DNA of 14,439 nucleotides from Spirochaetales bacterium (lineage in GTDB: Bacteria > Spirochaetota > Spirochaetia > DSM-27196 > SKKC01). The notes beneath the pieces were generated by a model, which did not search any database, was not told where the DNA came from, and worked only from the letters and a program-made list of their open reading frames with translations. The translations under genes and the position numbers were made by a program. Position 1 is the first letter of the stretch. Each line of letters opens with the position of its first letter. The stretch is from positions 1 through 14,439 of the forward strand of contig SKKC01000091.1 of the NCBI GenBank assembly GCA_007121695.1, given 5' to 3'. Of the stretch, positions 6,272 to 14,439 are shown piece after piece.

Positions 6272-7927
6272 ATGAAAATCCGCATGAAGGTCGCCCTGGT
6301 AGTCATTCCCATTCTCGTGGCGACCGTCGTCATGGTAGGAGTCTTCTCCTATTTTAACGCGACGACCGGCATTACCAGGGTCGCCCGGGAGCTCCTCGAC
6401 TTTCGCACCCAGGAACTCGACCGTTTCGCGCGGGGACAATGGCAGATTCTCGTCGAAAACGACTTTGCAAACGACCCCGACATGGTATCGGCGACCGAGC
6501 TGAGCATAGCCAGGCAGGCGCGGGGAATGCTTCGAAGCGACACGCAGGCGGTACTCGCCTTCGATACCGACGGGCGCATGGTGCTTTCCACCGCCGAGGC
6601 CGTACCGGCCGATCCTCCGACCCTCCCCCTCGACCTGCTCGACGCGACCACCCGTGATCTCACAAACATAGTCGTCAACGGGGTCGACCGTGTCGCCATG
6701 GGATTCTTCTTCGCTCCCTTCGGCTGGTACATTTTGCACACCGAACAGACCGATGTGTTCTACCAGGACGTCGAGCGCATAGGGGTGCAGACCCTCATCA
6801 TTCTCGCGTCTTCCCTTGTCATTTCCGTGCTGCTTCTGTTCCTCTTCGCAGGCACGCTGACCCGCCCGCTCGGCAGGGTCGTAAAGTCCATGCGACGGAT
6901 CATCGAATCGAACGATATGAGCGAACGCGTGACGGTAGAGTTCAACGACGAAACAGGCGAACTCGCGCACACCTTCAACATCATGATCGGAGAACTCGAC
7001 CGCGCCTACACGCAGATAAAGAGCTACGCGCTGCAGGCGGTTGTCGCGCAGAAAAAAGAGCAGAAAATACGGAATATTTTCCAGAAGTACGTACCGCAGG
7101 AGCTCATTGACCGCTTCTTCGCGAACCCGGAGTCCATGCTCGTCGGCGAGAACCGTCAGCTGTCGATTCTCTTTTCCGACATACGTTCGTTTACAAGCAT
7201 TTCAGAGCAGATGACCCCGGACGCGCTGGTGCAGTCGCTGAACGACTACTTCTCGGTCATGGTCGATCTGATCATGAATCGCGGCGGTATCATAGACAAA
7301 TACATCGGCGACGCGATCATGGCGTTTTTCGGAGCTCCGGTCAGGCACGATGATGACGCGTACCAGTCGCTCATGGCAGCGCTCGACATGTGCCGCGAGC
7401 TTGATGCGTTCAATGACCGTCAACGGTCGAAGAACCGCCCCGAGTTCAGGATCGGCATCGGCCTGGCCTATGGCCTTGTTACCGTCGGCAACATCGGGAC
7501 GGAAAAGAAAATGGACTACACCGTCATTGGCGACATGGTGAACCTGGCCTCGCGCATGGAAGGGCTCACCAAGTACTACAGGCAGCAGGTGCTCTTTTCC
7601 GAAACGCTGCACGCAGAGGTGCAGGACAAGCTCTTTACCCGCCTTATCGACAAGGTCGCGGTGAAGGGCAAGACGCAGGGAGTGCGCATTTACACCGCAG
7701 CGACCGAACTCGCAAAGCCGCACCGGAAACTCTGGCAGCTTCATAACGAGGCCATGGAACGCTTTTTTGCGCGACGATTCGACGAGGCAGTTGCCCATTT
7801 CAAGCAGGCGCTCGTAATTGACCCGGACGACCACGCGGCAACGCAGATGCTCGCCCGGGCCGAAGCGTTGCGGGATTCGCCACCTCCTGAAGACTGGACA
7901 GGCGTGGAGGTCATGACGAGCAAATGA
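6272..7927 (+). CDS. Membrane class III adenylate/guanylate cyclase with HAMP domain
   Basis: This 551-residue protein makes a cyclic nucleotide, most likely cAMP, from ATP at the inner membrane. Helix one (about 6-28) and helix two (173-195) flank a periplasmic sensor of about 145 residues. A HAMP linker (about 196-250) leads to the cyclase domain (about 295-478). Catalytic residues are all present: metal-binding Asp303 (FSDIRSFT) and Asp347 (IGDAIMAFFG), base-recognising Lys343 (DKYIGDA) and Thr417 (MDYTVIGD), and transition-state Asn424 and Arg428 (NLASRMEG). Lys with Thr favours ATP over GTP. The tail (about 485-535) resembles a TPR unit with FDEAVAHFKQALVIDPDD. The start has GGGGG 5 bases upstream. 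The stop overlaps the next start as ATGA, so the downstream envelope genes are probably translationally coupled to it. Confidence 0.95.
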   Translation: MKIRMKVALVVIPILVATVVMVGVFSYFNATTGITRVARELLDFRTQELDRFARGQWQILVENDFANDPDMVSATELSIARQARGMLRSDTQAVLAFDTDGRMVLSTAEAVPADPPTLPLDLLDATTRDLTNIVVNGVDRVAMGFFFAPFGWYILHTEQTDVFYQDVERIGVQTLIILASSLVISVLLLFLFAGTLTRPLGRVVKSMRRIIESNDMSERVTVEFNDETGELAHTFNIMIGELDRAYTQIKSYALQAVVAQKKEQKIRNIFQKYVPQELIDRFFANPESMLVGENRQLSILFSDIRSFTSISEQMTPDALVQSLNDYFSVMVDLIMNRGGIIDKYIGDAIMAFFGAPVRHDDDAYQSLMAALDMCRELDAFNDRQRSKNRPEFRIGIGLAYGLVTVGNIGTEKKMDYTVIGDMVNLASRMEGLTKYYRQQVLFSETLHAEVQDKLFTRLIDKVAVKGKTQGVRIYTAATELAKPHRKLWQLHNEAMERFFARRFDEAVAHFKQALVIDPDDHAATQMLARAEALRDSPPPEDWTGVEVMTSK

Positions 7928-9102
7928 CACGCCTGCACGCGCCCCGCAGCATACTCTGCCTCGCGATCGCGGTTCTTGCGCTTCTTTCCGGGTATACGGC
8001 AGTCGCGCAGGAAACGCCGGGGGAACCGCGTGTCATTACAGTGCTCGCCGGCACGCCTGCGGTGGCCGCCTTCGCGTCGGGCAGCGCCGACACGGACATA
8101 GACACGGTCGAGTTCGAGCGCCTGCTGCAGGACCTGTTTGCAGCGGAGTTTGCCGCGGAACAGGTGCGTTTTGTCGCCGGGCGCGAGATCGCGTCGGGCG
8201 TGCACGAGACGGTTGTCAGCGTCTTTGTCCGCTATCGGCTCGTCGACACCAGCCTGACCGTCGTTCTTGCCCTGGTCGATGAAGCGAGTAACGAAGCGCT
8301 CGGCGGCGGGGTGTACTCCGGCTTTGCAGACCTGGGGCTCGTGCGCGTGGTGCGACAGGCGGTCGCCGATACGCGGACGCAACTCGAACAGATCGTGGAC
8401 CGAAGCCCCCGCCCCGTACGCATACCCGAGACCCTGGTAGAGCTGACCCTTCGCTCCCCGCACCAGCGTGGCGCTCTGCGTTTTCAGGACGGAGGAGAAC
8501 CGGTGTTCCGCACGACCGTGCCTTTTCAACTCGGTACGGACATTACCCTTCTGCACAGCGCTCCTGGGTTCTATTCGCGCACCGAGCGCGTGCGTATCGA
8601 CGCGCCGGTTATGCGCTTCGATGCTCCGCCGCTTGAGCCTGTTATTGTGCGGGAGATCGTCTACAGCTGGACGACCAACCGCCCGCTTGGTGCAGGTGCC
8701 GGTATCCGCGTCTATCCGATACCCCGCGCGCTGTTTCTCGAAATGGGTGTACACGCATCAAGCGGGTACCGGTTCAACGCGTCGTCGCAGTTCACCGCAC
8801 TCGTCGATCTTCGGCTGAACACGGGTGCGTATATTCTTCGCTCCCAGGATCGGCGACTTGCGGCAAGCGTCGCTCCCGGTGCAGGCGTCGTCGTGACGAC
8901 CCTTCCCGCTGCCGACGGCACCACCACCTTTGCCGATCCATATCTGGTACTTGCGTCCTTCGCGGCCGACGTTCCCTTTCCGCGCCTGGCACCGTTCGCC
9001 CGACTCGATCTGCTGTACTACGCAGGCGGCTCCGGCGGCTTCTTTCTGCCGGGACTGTTTCCCTACCTTTCTCTTGGTGTGAGGCAGGCATGGACAGACT
9101 GA
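7924..9102 (+). CDS. Secreted barrel-like envelope protein, unknown function
   Basis: This is a 392-residue protein with a clear signal peptide (hydrophobic 10-23, likely cleavage after AVA at residue 28). The following domain of about 120 residues alternates helix and strand and recalls TolB-N/CsgG-type periplasmic domains, a weak resemblance. Residues about 160-225 look like a beta-sandwich resembling PEGA repeats. From about residue 245 to the end the pattern is alternating polar/hydrophobic strands rich in Tyr, Phe and Gly, as in outer-membrane barrels, though the last residue is Asp, not aromatic. The start overlaps the cyclase stop (ATGA) and the end overlaps the next gene by 13 bp. The layout is shared with the protein at 10145-11464, suggesting a duplicated pair. 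No function is assigned. Confidence 0.82.
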   Translation: MTRLHAPRSILCLAIAVLALLSGYTAVAQETPGEPRVITVLAGTPAVAAFASGSADTDIDTVEFERLLQDLFAAEFAAEQVRFVAGREIASGVHETVVSVFVRYRLVDTSLTVVLALVDEASNEALGGGVYSGFADLGLVRVVRQAVADTRTQLEQIVDRSPRPVRIPETLVELTLRSPHQRGALRFQDGGEPVFRTTVPFQLGTDITLLHSAPGFYSRTERVRIDAPVMRFDAPPLEPVIVREIVYSWTTNRPLGAGAGIRVYPIPRALFLEMGVHASSGYRFNASSQFTALVDLRLNTGAYILRSQDRRLAASVAPGAGVVVTTLPAADGTTTFADPYLVLASFAADVPFPRLAPFARLDLLYYAGGSGGFFLPGLFPYLSLGVRQAWTD

Positions 9103-10154
9103 TGATGAAACACACAGTTCGCAGAGCCCTGCTTCTCGCGTGTGCACCGCTGCTTCTTGGTGGATGCCCGCTCTTTCGCGACCCCGCCGCGCCTCCCTTC
9201 GCCGACCGCATCGAGGCGGTGCAGTCGTTGACCGAGTACGGGGTCGTACCGGCACTTCGTGATCGCCCGGAGATGCGTGTAATTAACACCGGCGTGCGGG
9301 AGTTCCTGCTGGTGGACGCCCCCGTGGAGGACGGGCGGCTGCTGCTGGTTTTGAACCAGGACCTGAGCCTGGCGGATACGTCATTTGATCTTGAGGGCCT
9401 CAGGGGCGCTTTTCCGATTGCCTACGACGAAGGTTTTGTTGTGGGGAAACGCAGGTTTGAATCCGACGGTACATCTGTTGCCGCTCCAGACGTGTTTGGT
9501 ACAGACGGGCCGCTACAGGACGCAGAGGCAGCATTCGGTGGCACAGCCGGGATTACCCGACTTGGATTTCCGGACACCGCAGGAACATCGACAATGCGTT
9601 TCGGGCCTGTCTACGAGAGCGCTAACAATTTCCAGAATCCCGGCCCCGACGTATTCGACTGGACCGTACTGCTGGTTCCCGGACCAGAGGAAGGCGATCC
9701 ACCCGAACCGCTTTTCGGCTTCAGTCTCGTTACATTCACGAATATGCCGACGCCAGACTTTACCACGAGTTCTGTCGGGCTGGTCCTGCGAAACGACAGG
9801 CGTATCTGGGCAGGATCGCTTACAGTTTCCGAAGTATCACAAATTCTCGGGACCATCGCTGGTACCCCGGTCCAGATTGAGGGAACGCAGTATGACTACC
9901 TGCTCGAACTCCCCTCCTTCGTAGAACTCGACAGTCCGAGTGTCAGCGACCGATTCGTGGTAACCCCCGAAGTGGTCGTCTCGGCGGGCTACGACCTGCA
10001 CGAGGTCTTTTCCCGGGAAAGCGGCGAGCGCATCGCGCGCCGATCGGTCCCCCGCGAAGAGTATATCAGCTACGCGTACAGCCCCACCGGGCGACATCTG
10101 TATATGCTCGATACGATACGATGGCGCGTCTACAGGGTATCGCGATGGTGGTAA
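9090..10154 (+). CDS. Predicted lipoprotein, unknown function
   Basis: This is a 354-residue protein with a lipoprotein signal: RR, then LLLACAPLLLGGC, giving a lipobox ending at Cys26, followed by Pro, so it is probably anchored to the outer membrane. The ATG at 9090 has GAGG 5 bases upstream. An ATG at 9102, in a TGATG overlap with the previous stop, would also leave a good signal. The mature part is strand-rich without recognised motifs. The end (about 295-352), GYDLHEVF...YAYSPTGRHLYMLD...WRVYRV, reads like propeller blades and resembles the end of the lipoprotein at 11461-12678. Base composition is less GC-rich in the middle than in neighbouring genes. It is tightly overlapped on both sides, so it works with the barrel-like neighbours. 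Confidence 0.82.
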   Translation: MDRLMMKHTVRRALLLACAPLLLGGCPLFRDPAAPPFADRIEAVQSLTEYGVVPALRDRPEMRVINTGVREFLLVDAPVEDGRLLLVLNQDLSLADTSFDLEGLRGAFPIAYDEGFVVGKRRFESDGTSVAAPDVFGTDGPLQDAEAAFGGTAGITRLGFPDTAGTSTMRFGPVYESANNFQNPGPDVFDWTVLLVPGPEEGDPPEPLFGFSLVTFTNMPTPDFTTSSVGLVLRNDRRIWAGSLTVSEVSQILGTIAGTPVQIEGTQYDYLLELPSFVELDSPSVSDRFVVTPEVVVSAGYDLHEVFSRESGERIARRSVPREEYISYAYSPTGRHLYMLDTIRWRVYRVSRWW

Positions 10155-11464
10155 TTCCGACGCGGTGCCGAACGATACTCCTCGCAACTGCGCTTTTCTG
10201 CATCGGCCTGCTTCCTCTCGCAGCCCTCGGGCGAGGAGAACCTGCGCAGGAGCCAACTGCTGAAGAATCGCTCACAGCAGACCGTATTCGCATGACCGTC
10301 GCCATTCAGTTCCAGAACGCGGTCACTACCGGCATTTCACCGGTGCTGCTGCACCCGGCGCTCATGAGCAGCGTGGCCGATCTTGCTGCCGCCGCACCCG
10401 ACCTGTCGATTTCGCCCGTTGTGTCGCCGGAGGCGTCTACACCGGCTGAAGTCCGTGAACGCGCCGCGTCCAGCGATTCGCTTCTGTGGATGCGTATTGT
10501 GCTTATCGAAGGTGAACGAACGGTTTCTGTAGAGGCGCAGGCCGGGGCCGTGCCCGACGGGAACGTCCTGCTCGAGCTATCGTACGAGGTGCCTGTCGGG
10601 CCCGCCGGAGTATCGTATCGCCGCCTGTGGCAGCCGCTGCAGCGCGAGCTCGCAGAGTCGGTCGATCGAATGACGCGCATCGCGCTCGGCGCTGTGGGTA
10701 CAGGACGGTTCGAACTTCGCACCCTTCCACACGCGCAACTGACCGTGCTCGAGACAGACCAGACCGCACTCGCCGACGATACAGGCTTCCTCTCGCTCGA
10801 ACTTCCGGCACCGGCAACGTATACCCTGACGCTTCGCGCCCGGGAACACTATCCGGTTACCGGGCAGTTCCTGCTGACCAGCGCCGGATCGAGGCGATCA
10901 ATAGAGCCTGATGTTCGCAGCCACTGGCTGTATGATTTCAGTATGCAGAATATGTCGTTCCCGGCATTCGATGCGCGACGGCGGTTCTTCGGAGACATGC
11001 TGTTCGCGCACGCGGGCTTCACGACCTACGTGCTTGGCCTCGCACCTGTCGATCGCGACTGGGGCGATCTCAACGAGACAGACGGCATATTCTCCTCGAC
11101 ACCCGCAACCGACCTTCGCCTGGGCCTGGGGTCGTACCTGAGTGGCGCACACGGAGAACGCCGGTTCTACGCCTCGTTCGGCGCGACTGGCCGCCTGATT
11201 CACGGCGCAGGCATGTTCGCGTTTGACCCTGTCGCGCCGGCCACAGCGCATCTGTCTCTCGGTGTCGAAGGAAACCCCGACCACCGAAGCCGGCTGTTTT
11301 TCGAGTGGGCTCCGGCACTCGTATTTACCGAGTTCCCCGGCATCGTCGAGCTGCGCTTTCCCGGTGTCGTATTCCTTCCCGACGACTGGGCTACCGCAGT
11401 CCCTGTCGCCCGATACCCGATCGCGCTCGGTTTCGTCCGGCTTGGCCTCAGGTGGCAACCATGA
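10145..11464 (+). CDS. Secreted barrel-like envelope protein, second of a pair
   Basis: This is a 439-residue protein. The ATG at 10145 is preferred over the one at 10121 because AGGG (10134-10137) lies 7 bases upstream and the resulting N-terminus, RCRTILLATALFCIGLLPL, is a normal signal peptide. The overlap with the previous gene is then 10 bp. An N-terminal domain (about 35-175) is followed by a PEGA-like sandwich (about 180-250, ending YTLTLRAREHYPVTG) and a C-terminal region of amphipathic strands ending ALGFVRLGLRWQP, a good outer-membrane barrel end. This order repeats that of the protein at 7924-9102, although sequence identity looks low. Function is unknown. It is probably coupled to the lipoprotein that follows through an ATGA overlap. 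Confidence 0.82.
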   Translation: MVVIPTRCRTILLATALFCIGLLPLAALGRGEPAQEPTAEESLTADRIRMTVAIQFQNAVTTGISPVLLHPALMSSVADLAAAAPDLSISPVVSPEASTPAEVRERAASSDSLLWMRIVLIEGERTVSVEAQAGAVPDGNVLLELSYEVPVGPAGVSYRRLWQPLQRELAESVDRMTRIALGAVGTGRFELRTLPHAQLTVLETDQTALADDTGFLSLELPAPATYTLTLRAREHYPVTGQFLLTSAGSRRSIEPDVRSHWLYDFSMQNMSFPAFDARRRFFGDMLFAHAGFTTYVLGLAPVDRDWGDLNETDGIFSSTPATDLRLGLGSYLSGAHGERRFYASFGATGRLIHGAGMFAFDPVAPATAHLSLGVEGNPDHRSRLFFEWAPALVFTEFPGIVELRFPGVVFLPDDWATAVPVARYPIALGFVRLGLRWQP

Positions 11465-12678
11465 AAATACTCCGTTTGGCATTGATCGTAACCACCATAG
11501 TCGCCGCCTGCGGCTGGCCACCCTACGATATTGACGCCTCAAGCGCGCTGTGGTCCGCCCGCGATATGGAACTTATCGCAGAGTTTGCAATACCGCGCGG
11601 CACAGGTATTGTGGAACCGTGGAGTAACCCGGAAATATCGTTTTTCCCGAGCATACGGTTCGAGCCCGAAGGCACGTCCGAGCAGCTCGGACTGTTTCTG
11701 TTCGATTATGGTATCGACGTTACCAGTGCCCAGTCTTTTGATGCAGTTCGCGACACCGTTGGAGGTGCGGTTGTGTCGGGCACACCGTGGGATTTCAGTG
11801 CACCGGACAATGACGAGAACTTTGTGGCGATTCCAGGTTCATTACCGCTTCATGTATCGGCGACTAAGTACCTGTACGAAGATGCATTCGCGAACACGGA
11901 AATTGGAGACGCATATATATTCCTGATTCCGGATAACAACGACTATGTCGTCGCTACTATGTACACCGATCCACTCGCAGCACCGCCCGGGACCGAGGGA
12001 TCGATAGCCGTATTCGCTCGACTTTTTGAGTGCCAACGGGCCATTCTGGCTAATCCGACATCCGAGTGGTTCTCGCCGGTTGCTGATGTGAACCCGGTAG
12101 CCGTCGGTGCATATTACGAAAATATCCTGAATGAAACCCGGATTTTGAGTTTATTCGAAGATGGTGGTCAGTGGCGGATTATCCGCACGGAAGCTGAGGC
12201 TCCAGGCCCAACCGGGGATTGTGTAGACATCGAGCCCTTTACAAGCATGGAAACGCTGAACGCTCCGGTGCCGTCAACAGCACCGGCGAACGGAGGTGGT
12301 TTCCTGATCGCACGAGATCTGGCTACCGCAGACGGACGAATCGTCGTTTCACTCCCCCGCCCGGACGGAAGCTACGCCGTATACTTCGGTACACCGGACG
12401 GCACCGGGCTCGCGTATCAGGAACTACCGGGCGTAACACACCGGGCAATCGCAGTTCTTTCGAACGACCTGATAATGGTTCATACAGATCCCGGCTATGA
12501 ACTCGTGAACGTCGCTGGTGAAGTCCTCTGGAGTACCCGCACCCCCTCCCTCCTGTTCACCGGCGAGCGTGAACACGACGGGGACATGTACCTGTACTTC
12601 ACCAGCGGCTACTGGGCGCGAGACGATAGAAACACGACGCGGTACACCAGAATCTACCGGCTGCGCACGCCACGGTAG
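11461..12678 (+). CDS. Predicted lipoprotein, second of a pair
   Basis: This is a 405-residue protein. The ATG at 11461 overlaps the preceding stop as ATGA and yields a short lipoprotein signal with lipobox V-A-A-C at Cys17, so the longer upstream frame is not used. The mature protein is strand-rich, acidic and unrecognised. Its end, GYELVNVAGEVLW...DGDMYLYFTSGY...TRIYRL, parallels the end of the lipoprotein at 9090-10154, which supports common ancestry or a shared propeller-like fold. The stretch 11560-12200 is visibly more A/T-rich than neighbouring genes, with codons such as ATA, TTT and GAA more common. It is the last gene of the cyclase operon and converges on the coiled-coil gene with 24 bp between stops, where I see no hairpin terminator. 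Confidence 0.85.
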   Translation: MKILRLALIVTTIVAACGWPPYDIDASSALWSARDMELIAEFAIPRGTGIVEPWSNPEISFFPSIRFEPEGTSEQLGLFLFDYGIDVTSAQSFDAVRDTVGGAVVSGTPWDFSAPDNDENFVAIPGSLPLHVSATKYLYEDAFANTEIGDAYIFLIPDNNDYVVATMYTDPLAAPPGTEGSIAVFARLFECQRAILANPTSEWFSPVADVNPVAVGAYYENILNETRILSLFEDGGQWRIIRTEAEAPGPTGDCVDIEPFTSMETLNAPVPSTAPANGGGFLIARDLATADGRIVVSLPRPDGSYAVYFGTPDGTGLAYQELPGVTHRAIAVLSNDLIMVHTDPGYELVNVAGEVLWSTRTPSLLFTGEREHDGDMYLYFTSGYWARDDRNTTRYTRIYRLRTPR

Positions 12679-12702
12679 AGTACATCTATCTTTCCCACCG
12701 AA

Positions 12703-14439
12703 TCAGTTCACGACCAGATCCATGAGTTCCGAGAGGAACTCGAACACGACGGGATCGTCGGTGCGCGACTGCTCTTCGAGCAGGAAGTTCATGCGATCCT
12801 GTCGTGCCTGCAGGGCAGAAAGGCTGTAGACAATCTCGAGCATATCGCCGAGTGCAGCCCGCCTGCCCGATACCTCAAAGGCTTCATCGAACCGGGAGAC
12901 CTCTGAAGCGAGGCCCGGAAACACCGCCTCGACAGCCTGCGACCTCAGGAACTGGTCCAGGCGAAGCTTGCCGTCGATAGCCTGCAGTACGTCTGCGTCT
13001 CCTGCGACCTGCGCCTGGGACTCGGCGAAGCGCTCGTAGGCGTTCCTCGCCTGCCGGACCGTTGCCTCTACTTCGCGCAGGCGTTCGAGCTCTGCGATCA
13101 TATCGGGATCTGCGGCGACCACTGTGTCTCCGGACGCCGTTTCGAGCACTTCCGAGAGCTCGGCTACCCGTGCTTCGGCCACTTCTGCCTTCTGCTCCGC
13201 GGTTTCGAGGCTGCGTTCGAGCACTGACACCTGCTGCTCGGCGGCTTCGGCGCGTGCGACTGCCTGCGCTCGCTGTGTTTCAAGGGCCTCCGCCCGCGAT
13301 ATCGCTTCGGCAAGCCGTTCGTCTACCGTTCCCGCCCGTCCTTCGGCGACCGCCAGCGCGGCGCGGGTGTCGGCGAGTTCCGCCTCGGCGGCAGCGGCCA
13401 CGGCTTGCGCTTCGGCGGCGGCTGCGAGAGCTGCGGCAGCCCGCGTTTCGGCTTCCTGCGCCCGCTGCTCTGCTTCCTGTTGCTGCGCCATTGCGTCCTG
13501 CCGCTGCGCGAGTGCGTCCTGCCGCTGGGCCTCCGCTATTCCGCGCGCTTCGTCTGCGCGTTCGGCGATCGTCTCTGCGGCCGCTGCAGCGTCCCTGGCA
13601 TCCTGTGCGTCGGCTTCGGCCGCGGCGGCGATCGCGAGCGCTTCCTCGAGCGCCGCTTCGCGGTCGCTGAGGGCCTGCTGCGCGGTCGCAACCTGCACTT
13701 CGAGGGACTCGCGCGTTTCAAGAAGCGTGTCGCGTTCGCTCTGAAGCGAGGCAAGCCTGGCTGACAGCTCTTCTCCGGCAGTCCTGTCGGCCGCAAGCGG
13801 TTCGATGAGCCTGGTCAGCGACTCGAGAATATACAGATCGCTCGCCCGCCGCTCGCGCATAAAGGGAAGCTCCCGAATGTCGGGCCGGTCGAGATAGCTG
13901 CGCAGTTGCCCCACCAGGGCCGATGCTTCGGCGTATCTCGCCCGGGCAACTTCGGTTCGAATCCGGTCGAAAAACCCAGCAATCTGGTTTTCTATGAACG
14001 ATCGCTGTTCCTGCTGTTCGGCGAGCGCCGACAGGCGTGCCTGCGCGGCTTCCGCCTCGTCGCGTCGGCGGCCAAGCTGTTCCTCGAACTCGGCCCGAAG
14101 CGTCGCTTCGGCCTGACGCGCCTCTTCGAGAATCGCAACGCGTTCCCTGCGCGCGCTCTCGAGCGCCGCCTCGGAGGCTGACTCGAGCCGTGCGAGCTCG
14201 GCGCTTCGGACCTCCTGCGCCTGTACCAGCTGCTGTCTGTAGTCTTCGAGCTCGGCCTCGAGCTCGGCTATGCGCCCGCTTTCGTACTCGGTAATCAGGC
14301 GTTCGATCTCGGCGCTCGAGAAGCCTTCGCCCTGCAGCCGGTCGCGTTCGAGCGCAACGTCGCGCGCGACCTGCGTTCGAAGCTCCTGCTCGCGCTCTGC
14401 AACCTGCTCGTCTATCTGCTCGGCGAGGGCGCGCTGTTC
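12703..14439 (-). CDS. Giant Ala/Glu coiled-coil protein, 5'-partial
   Basis: The frame is open from the right edge to the stop at 12703, giving at least 578 residues, so the start is outside the window. A GTG at 13914 is internal, because strongly coding sequence continues upstream of it. In order from the edge there is a coiled coil (about 1-145) and a denser helical segment (about 150-215) with FFDRIRTEV, ASALVGQLRSYLDRPDIRELPFMRERR and DLYILESLTRLI. A very long Ala/Glu/Gln coiled coil follows (about 220-460), then a helical C-terminal domain (about 470-578). No signal or membrane helix is visible in this part. It resembles SMC-like or cytoskeletal coiled-coil proteins in composition only; there is no ATPase motif here. 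A structural role in the cell body or envelope is possible but not shown. Confidence 0.85.
   Translation of the reverse strand, partial: EQRALAEQIDEQVAEREQELRTQVARDVALERDRLQGEGFSSAEIERLITEYESGRIAELEAELEDYRQQLVQAQEVRSAELARLESASEAALESARRERVAILEEARQAEATLRAEFEEQLGRRRDEAEAAQARLSALAEQQEQRSFIENQIAGFFDRIRTEVARARYAEASALVGQLRSYLDRPDIRELPFMRERRASDLYILESLTRLIEPLAADRTAGEELSARLASLQSERDTLLETRESLEVQVATAQQALSDREAALEEALAIAAAAEADAQDARDAAAAAETIAERADEARGIAEAQRQDALAQRQDAMAQQQEAEQRAQEAETRAAAALAAAAEAQAVAAAAEAELADTRAALAVAEGRAGTVDERLAEAISRAEALETQRAQAVARAEAAEQQVSVLERSLETAEQKAEVAEARVAELSEVLETASGDTVVAADPDMIAELERLREVEATVRQARNAYERFAESQAQVAGDADVLQAIDGKLRLDQFLRSQAVEAVFPGLASEVSRFDEAFEVSGRRAALGDMLEIVYSLSALQARQDRMNFLLEEQSRTDDPVVFEFLSELMDLVVN
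13492..13527 (-). repeat. 21-bp-period tandem repeat in the coiled-coil gene
   Basis: TGCGTCCTGCCGCTG appears at 13492 and again at 13513. The 21-bp period encodes a seven-residue unit (AQRQDA plus Leu or Met), exactly one coiled-coil heptad, so the coil has probably grown by heptad duplication. Confidence 0.6.

Noticed and set aside
12679..12702. Bidirectional terminator between the convergent genes
   Set aside because: The 24-bp gap contains no inverted repeat or T-run that I can see.
13062..13744. Plus-strand Arg- or Ser/Ala-rich frames opposite the coiled-coil gene
   Set aside because: Low-complexity shadows of the Ala/Glu heptad coding sequence on the minus strand.
12703..13914. Coiled-coil protein starting at the GTG at 13914
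   Set aside because: The same frame stays open with the same coding character to the right edge, so the start must be outside the window.

Overview
The window is GC-rich (by eye about 60%) bacterial chromosome with tightly packed genes. A spirochaete is the best guess but is not proven. The guess rests on a HAMP-containing class III adenylate cyclase joined to secreted barrel and lipoprotein genes, and on a very long Ala/Glu coiled-coil protein. No rRNA, tRNA, CRISPR array, transposase or phage gene was seen, and no gene-free stretch exceeds 70 bases.

Region 1 (1-3976, plus strand) looks like one operon. It begins with the end of a MotA/TolQ/ExbB-type channel protein. A one-TM partner follows, with a glutamate where ExbD/TolR/MotB proteins carry the ion-binding aspartate. 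Then come an unrecognised arginine-rich protein, a soluble helical protein, and a protein with an N-terminal DUF4236 domain and a large extra C-terminal part. An ion-driven envelope machine with its own accessory proteins is the most economical reading and the best candidate here for an undescribed system.

Region 2 (3981-6205) holds a PocR-domain AraC regulator (minus) divergent from an FAD-dependent oxidoreductase (plus). Only 29 bp separate the two start codons, which suggests a self-contained sense-and-respond pair.

Region 3 (6272-12678, plus strand) is a five-gene overlapping operon. It encodes a membrane adenylate/guanylate cyclase, then secreted barrel-like protein, lipoprotein, secreted barrel-like protein, lipoprotein. 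The last four look like a diverged tandem duplication of a two-gene envelope module.

Region 4 (12703 to the right edge, minus strand) is the C-terminal 578 residues of a giant coiled-coil protein, convergent with region 3.

A 22-bp DNA repeat occurs three times in the same orientation: at the very start of the unrecognised gene, inside that gene in another reading frame, and across the stop codon of the oxidoreductase gene. It behaves like a dispersed DNA element and not a protein motif.
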